In this document: piece after piece, positions 58,801-64,000 of the stretch
Layout of the letters: every line of letters starts with the position of its first letter
Position numbering within the stretch: position 1 is the first letter of the stretch
DNA from: Podospora pseudoanserina
Lineage: Eukaryota > Ascomycota > Sordariomycetes > Sordariales > Podosporaceae
Assembly (NCBI RefSeq): GCF_035222485.1
Contig: NC_085924.1
Span: forward strand, 4,278,001 to 4,342,000
DNA length: 64,000 nucleotides
Direction of reading: 5' to 3'
Made by a program: the position numbers and the translations under genes
The notes under the pieces: generated by a model
Database searches by the model: none
Seen by the model: the letters and a program-made list of their open reading frames with translations, nothing else
Told to the model about the DNA's origin: nothing

Positions 58801-60844
58801 GTCTCTCAGAGTCCATGCCGGCGGACATGGCAAGCCTGACAACACCTTGTCCATGATATCGAGGTCGTCCGAGGCAGAGGGAAAACTGGAAATCAATGTT
58901 GATCCCATACTGGCCCACTGGCTGCCTTGGCCATTGAATGCGAAAACGACACCCGAAGGGGTACTGGCCGCCTTTTGGGGCGCGGCAAACACAGTGGGTG
59001 CGCTTTCAACTGCCACCGCGTATGAACGGAAATCGAGATGTTCCCGCCGCTCTCCAAGGGTATAAGCCAAGTCTCCCACAGAGTCAGCATGTTTGTCAAG
59101 ATAGTCGACAATGTCTCGGGCTCCTTTGAGGACGGAGTCAGGAAGGCTACCCGTGACAACCAGGAGTCTGGGCGTCGACTTGGGACTGGTCAAAACCATG
59201 GGAACCGAAAAGGAGTCTGCCGAGTCCAGGATGACATCTTGCGGATAAAGTTAGCTGTCTGTCGTGGCCACCAAATGAGCACACACTTACGGGCATTAGC
59301 GCCGCCTATTCCAAAGCTGCTGACGCTGATACGCTCGTGGCGGTCTCGGGGCCAAGGGGTCGGTTCCACCGGCACTCGGAGGCCCTTTTGGAACGGAACT
59401 GCAACAATTCCGGTTAGATAAATGTCGGAAAACTGCATGGCATAGGTCTTACTCTTTGGGTTCGGCTTGTCAAACTTGATATTGGGAGGAATGACTTTGT
59501 GCTCAAGCGCCAGAACACTCTTGATGACGCCAGTTAGGCCAGAAGCACCCTCGGCGTGGCCCAGGTTCGGCTTGACAGAGCCGATGTATACACCCTTTTC
59601 GTAAAAGACGTTGGCAATGGCGGTTGTCTCGATGGGGTCTCCAGTCTTTGTGCCTGTGCCATGTGCCTCAACCATGGCCGTCCGGGTGAAGTCGCTGATA
59701 CCCGCTTTGTTATAACAGTCTCGTATCAATGCCTCGTGGCTTTTGGAACTGGGCTGCGCAATGCCTTGCGTCTTGCCGTCGAAGTTGGTTGCTGTTCCCC
59801 TGATGATGGCACGGATGGGGTTGCCATCCCTGATGGCCTCGTCGAGGCGCTTGAGGTAGATCATGTTGACAGCTTCGCCTCGGGCATAGCCGTCAGCGTC
59901 GGCGTCAAAGGTCCGACATGAGCCATTTGGGCTGAGAACTCCCTGTTCAGCAAGAGCCTGAGTCACTATGAACTGTTAGCTTCTGTTCTTCTTGAGTAGG
60001 TGTTGAGGAACCTACTGTTCATGTTCATGATCAAGTTGGAACCTCCGACAATGGCACTGGAGATGTCTTCGTTCTGTATTGCCTTGGTGGCCAGATCAAG
60101 GCAAATCAGCGAGCTTGAGCAAGCAGTCTTGACGATGAAGCTTGGTCCCTTGAAGTCGTACTCATACGAGATTCTGTTGGCCAACAAGAAGTCTTCTGTT
60201 CCAGTGATCCGGTAGGGTCCGGCCTCCTGGGTATCTCTGGATTGCATCTCAAACCAATCTTGTCCAAAGGTTCCCACATAGCAACCAATCCGTTTGCCTC
60301 TCCAGTCCGCTTCGCCTGCATTCTCAAGGCATTCCCTGGTGATTTCCAGGAGCAACAGCTGTTGAGGATCCAGCTTTTCGACTTCGTTCCTCGTCATGGA
60401 CAACAACGAAGCGTCAAACTGGGTAAGGTCGCGGTCCAGAAAGTAACCATGAGTTGTGTTGACCGTCCCACTCTTGCCGGTGGAAGAGAGGAAACTATCC
60501 ACATCGTAGCGTGAGGTTGGAATGCGACTACGAGCGTCACGCTTGTTAACCAGCAGATCCCAGAACTGCTCGGAGGATGTGATACCTCCAGGCAGGCGCA
60601 TAGCCATGCCGCAGATTGCCACTGGAACTGAGGGATTGTTGCTTGCACGCTTGGAGTCTGATATGGCAGCAGCAAGAGCATCCGCCGTCATGATTGAAGT
60701 AGGGATATCATCATAGGCTGTTGTGACCGAGCCCGCATCCGAGCCGGAGCCGGGTGTCTTGCTGATGATCTCCTTGACGCCAATCTCACCGGAGAGAAGA
60801 TGCTTGGAGTCGGTCAGAGCCGGAGGTGCTTGGTTGAGATGCAT
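52833..60844 (-). CDS. Highly reducing polyketide synthase (KS-AT-DH-MT-ER-KR-ACP), eight exons, 2,545 aa
   Basis: An iterative type I PKS that would build a reduced, C-methylated polyketide from malonyl-CoA. Exons (minus) are 60844-60016, 59965-59453, 59398-59291, 59237-58350, 58297-54807, 54752-54495, 54445-54288 and 54225-52833. The seven introns are 49-62 nt and every phase agrees. Domains: KS about 72-490 (Cys242 in TACSSS, His378 in EAHGTG, His413 in NLGHAEG), AT about 577-890 (Ser675 in GHSSGE), and DH about 950-1240 (His983 in [10 protein letters not shown], Asp1151). MT spans about 1395-1610 ([10 protein letters not shown] at 1422-1431), ER about 1805-2110 (GGIG near 1952), KR about 2155-2340 (GGLGGLG near 2159, Tyr2298) and ACP about 2470-2540 (Ser2500 in GIDSL). 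All catalytic motifs I can check are intact. There is no thioesterase or reductase domain, so a separate enzyme would be needed for release. The open frame begins nine codons upstream at a GTG; the ATG is preferred. The product is not predictable. Confidence 0.95.
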
Positions 60845-61788
60845 GATGGCGTTGAGATAGCAGAGAGGCACGATGACTGCCTAGGCAGACCTAGGGCTTT
60901 GAGTCTACGACGAAGCTAGAGCGGTCTCTATATAGTGGTGCGAAGACATTTCCTCACATGCTGTGCCTGAAAGTGAGATACTTCGACCCTACAAGCCTCT
61001 TTGAAGCCGGGGTGTAAGGTACCTAGTTCGGGCACCTGCCCTGGAGAACGAACAACAATCTGTGAGCCTGTAGGAACCGGACTTGCAGCCCAAAACAGTC
61101 AGCTCCTCCGCATACCGAGCTGTCTCGACTGCCGGAAAGTGAGGAGGAGCCGTGATCACCGCCACGTTCCTATTCCCACTCGCACTCGGGAAGGAACAGG
61201 CGCAGCAAAGCGAGCCATTCCGGAGATGTGTCAACCTTGCCGTAGGATAACGGCGGGTATACTTCCTAGATACTACCCGAACTACCAGTCCACGAACAGT
61301 CATTCCATGATACTATCAACTTGAATGGACACTAGGAAAGTCTTGGTAAGGCTCAGCAATCGTCGGGTAGAGAAGGCTGATATCTACGCCTCTCTTCCCA
61401 CGACTGATGCATCCGGTGGTGCGTGAAGGGCGGGTCGTTGGCCTCTCGATATTGATTTTGCCACGGTTCTGCTTCTACCGGAATTAGTAACCCATTGTTT
61501 CGGTAATCAGGGCGCGTAGGGCTGATAACAAATCATGATAGTCATCACCAATTGAAGGGATCTCGATATCAGGTTTACTTGGCGGACCGAGTCACCGAAA
61601 CTATTTGACAGTCGGATGAAGAATCCTCCCGCCCTGTGGCACAGCAGGGATACTCGCGAAATGGGCCACCATGCACTCCCGGCCGGTATGCTGGCCAGTG
61701 GCGTAGTCAGTCAAGATGGCTACGCTTGACTGGCAAACGGAGTTCTCATGGTTGGCAAATTTGATGTTCTATTCGACATGCTGGCAGC
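60845..61788. other. PKS upstream region
   Basis: About 940 bp between the MFS stop and the PKS start. No gene is seen. It should contain the PKS promoter, but I cannot support a specific binding site. Confidence 0.5.
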
Positions 61789-63671
61789 CTAGGCGCTCAC
61801 ATCCCCCTTTGGGGAATGCCTGCCCTGCAGTTTATGTTCGGAATCCAACTTCCTATCTAGGGTGTGGTGTTTCATGAAGAAGCTTGCCAATAAGCACGAC
61901 GCTGAGAGACCCACCAACAGGCTGAATACTCCATGAAACCCTTTCACATAAGATTCTAGTATCGCATCCTTTGTGGGGCCGCTTTGCATGGCGTGGAGTC
62001 TCGCCACAAATGACTCTGCATCAACTGCAATGACGAGAGCATCAGCGACTTTCCTTTCTTCAAGTGCTCTCAGCAGCACATTTTGGAATGTTGTGCCGCC
62101 CAAGGCAACTCCCAAACACATGCCGAGTGTCCGCATAAACATGAACATGGTGACAGCATACGCGACATCAACTGTCTTGGCCATGGTCTGCGTAGCCACG
62201 TTAAGCGCGCTGAGCAAAAGTCCCTGGCCGATGCTGGAAACAAGCAAGATGAAGACAGTTGCTGCCACTGAACGGTCTCGGTCCAAGAGGAATAACAGAC
62301 CATTCCCCAATGTTGTCACTGCCAGCCCACCCCAAACAGCCCATAAAAATGACCCGAACCGTGTAATCATCAGGCCTGTGACGATGCTGGCGGGGAAAAG
62401 AACTAGGTTTACCGCCACCATGATGACAGCCACTATTGTCGGGTTTATGGCCTTGATGGACTGGTAATAGAACATGATGTAAAACAGGTGCGAGAAGAGC
62501 TTTGACGTTATTAGTGTGGGGCCCTCAAATAGGGGTTCAGGGGTGGGTGACGCACCAGAAATCCATGAACTGTGGTGCAGATGTAAACAAGCACCGCAGA
62601 CAGGCTGTTAAAGACTGAGACCCTCAAAAATGGGAAAGCAGGGACGCGTTTCTCATAAACCACCGTTAGCAACAGGCCAACCGCACCCACGATGATTGGC
62701 ACAAGTGTTTGATAGGAGTTCCATGGAAATTGGATTCCTGCCCAAGTGAGCCCGACCAAGAAGCTTGAGATGCTGGCGATGAATAAAACACCACCAGCCC
62801 AGTCAACAGCGGTAAGGTTCTCCGCAAAAGTTCTCTTCTTCTCTGGCCTGAGATTGACTGTGAGAGGAACAATCAAGAGCCCAAGACAGCAGATGGGAAA
62901 GTTGATGTAAAAGAGCCACTGGTTTTGTTGTCAGCATTGCTGCCTCATGAAAATGATCGATTAAAACATACCCTCCATGTTGTGTGCTCAGTAATCACAC
63001 CGCCAAGGACGGGACCACAGATGGCACCTAAGCCCCAGGCCAACAAGGTGAAGTTGCCGTATTTTGGTCTCTGCCTGAGAGGCACAATATCCGACACGAT
63101 GATGTAGGACATTGTCTGGATGCCCCCGGCCCCAACACCTTGCAAGGTTCGGCCGGCCAGCAGCTGGGTCATGGTGTGGGATGTGCAACATACTACTGTC
63201 CCCACGGTAAAGAAAAGAAGCGACACCATGAGCAGCTCACGGCGACCAAAGATGTCAGACACGGCGCCAATACAGGGAACAAGTGCTGCATTGGCCAGCA
63301 GAAAAGATGTGCCTGTCCAAAAGGTTGCTGCAGAGGTTCCGCCGAGTTCATGGGCGAGTGTCTGGCCTGCCATGTCAGTGCCACTGCCATTTTTTGGTCA
63401 GGAGAGAGAACAAACAGGCAGTGCTGGAATCAGAATCATCACATCAACCTGACGGACAGTCAGCAAATGCGCAGGGAGATGGCTGCTATGTGCTCACAGC
63501 AATGATGAAAGAGATAATGGACAGTGTCAACAGAATCATCCACTCCTGTCTCCCGGCCTTCCATGCGTTTAACTCTCCCCCCGCCTGTTCGCTGCGTTCG
63601 ATGCTAATCTGTTGGTCCGTTACGAGATGAGCTGGAAGTTGGCTGGCATCGTGGGGTGATTGCTGTGCCAT
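61789..63671 (-). CDS. MFS transporter, probable polyketide exporter, five exons, 559 aa
   Basis: A major facilitator superfamily drug:H+ antiporter-like protein in the plasma membrane. Exons (minus) are 63671-63498, 63448-63412, 63366-62972, 62918-62556 and 62499-61789. The total is 560 codons with the stop. Introns are 45-56 nt. The N-terminus is a polar cytosolic tail (about 1-45), then about 14 hydrophobic segments, which is the DHA2-type pattern. The signature GAVSDIFGRRELL between segments 2 and 3 and the GVGAGGIQ region of segment 4-5 match the family. The 37-nt second exon encodes DVMILIPALP, the end of the first membrane segment. Its donor reads GTTCTC, chosen only because it keeps frame, so this junction is the weakest part. 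It lies 944 bp upstream of the PKS on the same strand and would export the product or confer self-protection. Confidence 0.85.
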
Positions 63672-64000
63672 TTTCCTTGCGATCGCTTAGAAACAAAAAT
63701 CAGTATCGAATCAGACAAGAGGCAGAAGGACACCCACCATCGCCAGCAAAAGGGTGGTTGTGCTTGGCCTTGAAGTTATGTAGGACTGGGGCTGCTTTCT
63801 TGCTCGAAGATGCCTCGGCTTGGGTGAAGCTGCCATGATGACTAACAGTTTACAGTTTACCGCATCTGCCAGATAAGGAAGGTTAACTCGGCAAAATAAA
63901 TGAAAACACGGCGCAAGATACCTGTTGGCGAGTTTTGCCCCATCAGAGCATGCGTGGAACTCCCTACCTCTATTCGGTGTCTCTGGAACACACGCGCGTG
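63672..64000. other. MFS upstream region at window edge
   Basis: No gene is supported. The ATG frame at 63836 on the minus strand closes after about 40 codons. More cluster genes may lie beyond the window. Confidence 0.4.

Noticed and set aside
60845-60871. PKS start at the upstream end of the open frame
   Set aside because: The frame opens with GTG. The first ATG is at 60844 and eukaryotic initiation should use it.

Overview
The window looks like nuclear DNA of a filamentous ascomycete (Pezizomycotina, probably Sordariomycetes). The evidence is short GT-AG introns of about 45-170 nt with CTNAC-like branch sites, fungal-type genes (a highly reducing polyketide synthase, a CBM1-linked esterase, an F-box protein), and long AT-rich blocks whose repeat copies differ almost only by C-to-T and G-to-A changes. 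That pattern is the signature of repeat-induced point mutation (RIP). No species can be named from the sequence alone.

Layout: two unrecognised genes lie at 290-1841 and 2113-3597. A block of mutated repeats follows at about 4,200-16,060: a Gypsy-type element truncated in reverse transcriptase (6397-10083), a solo-LTR-like repeat (10084-10728), and a 447-bp inverted repeat (12425-12871 and 14721-15168). A gene-rich island runs from about 17 to 41 kb: a doubtful membrane protein, an alpha/beta hydrolase, a cupin protein, an F-box protein, a mitochondrial-type sulfite oxidase, a 2,291-residue protein of unknown function, a small secreted beta/gamma-crystallin-like protein, a CBM1-CE16 esterase, a dead ankyrin gene and a gene remnant. 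A second AT-rich block (about 41.5-52.6 kb) holds a structurally complete but dead Gypsy-type element with both 446-bp LTRs and a TATAA target duplication (44195-51733), plus a second copy of the solo-LTR-like repeat. The right end (52.8-63.7 kb) is part of a secondary-metabolite cluster: a highly reducing polyketide synthase (KS-AT-DH-MT-ER-KR-ACP) and an MFS transporter, both on the minus strand. The cluster probably continues past position 64000.

How it fits together: the PKS would assemble a C-methylated reduced polyketide and the MFS pump would export it or protect the producer. The esterase and the crystallin-like protein are predicted to be secreted. The other island genes look like unrelated housekeeping or lineage genes. 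The two AT-rich blocks carry the same two repeat families in opposite orientation, so the gene island sits between long inverted repeats.

Exon models were built by hand from reading frames and splice signals. Totals that come out as whole codons are noted. Domain assignments rest on motifs I can see, not on searches.
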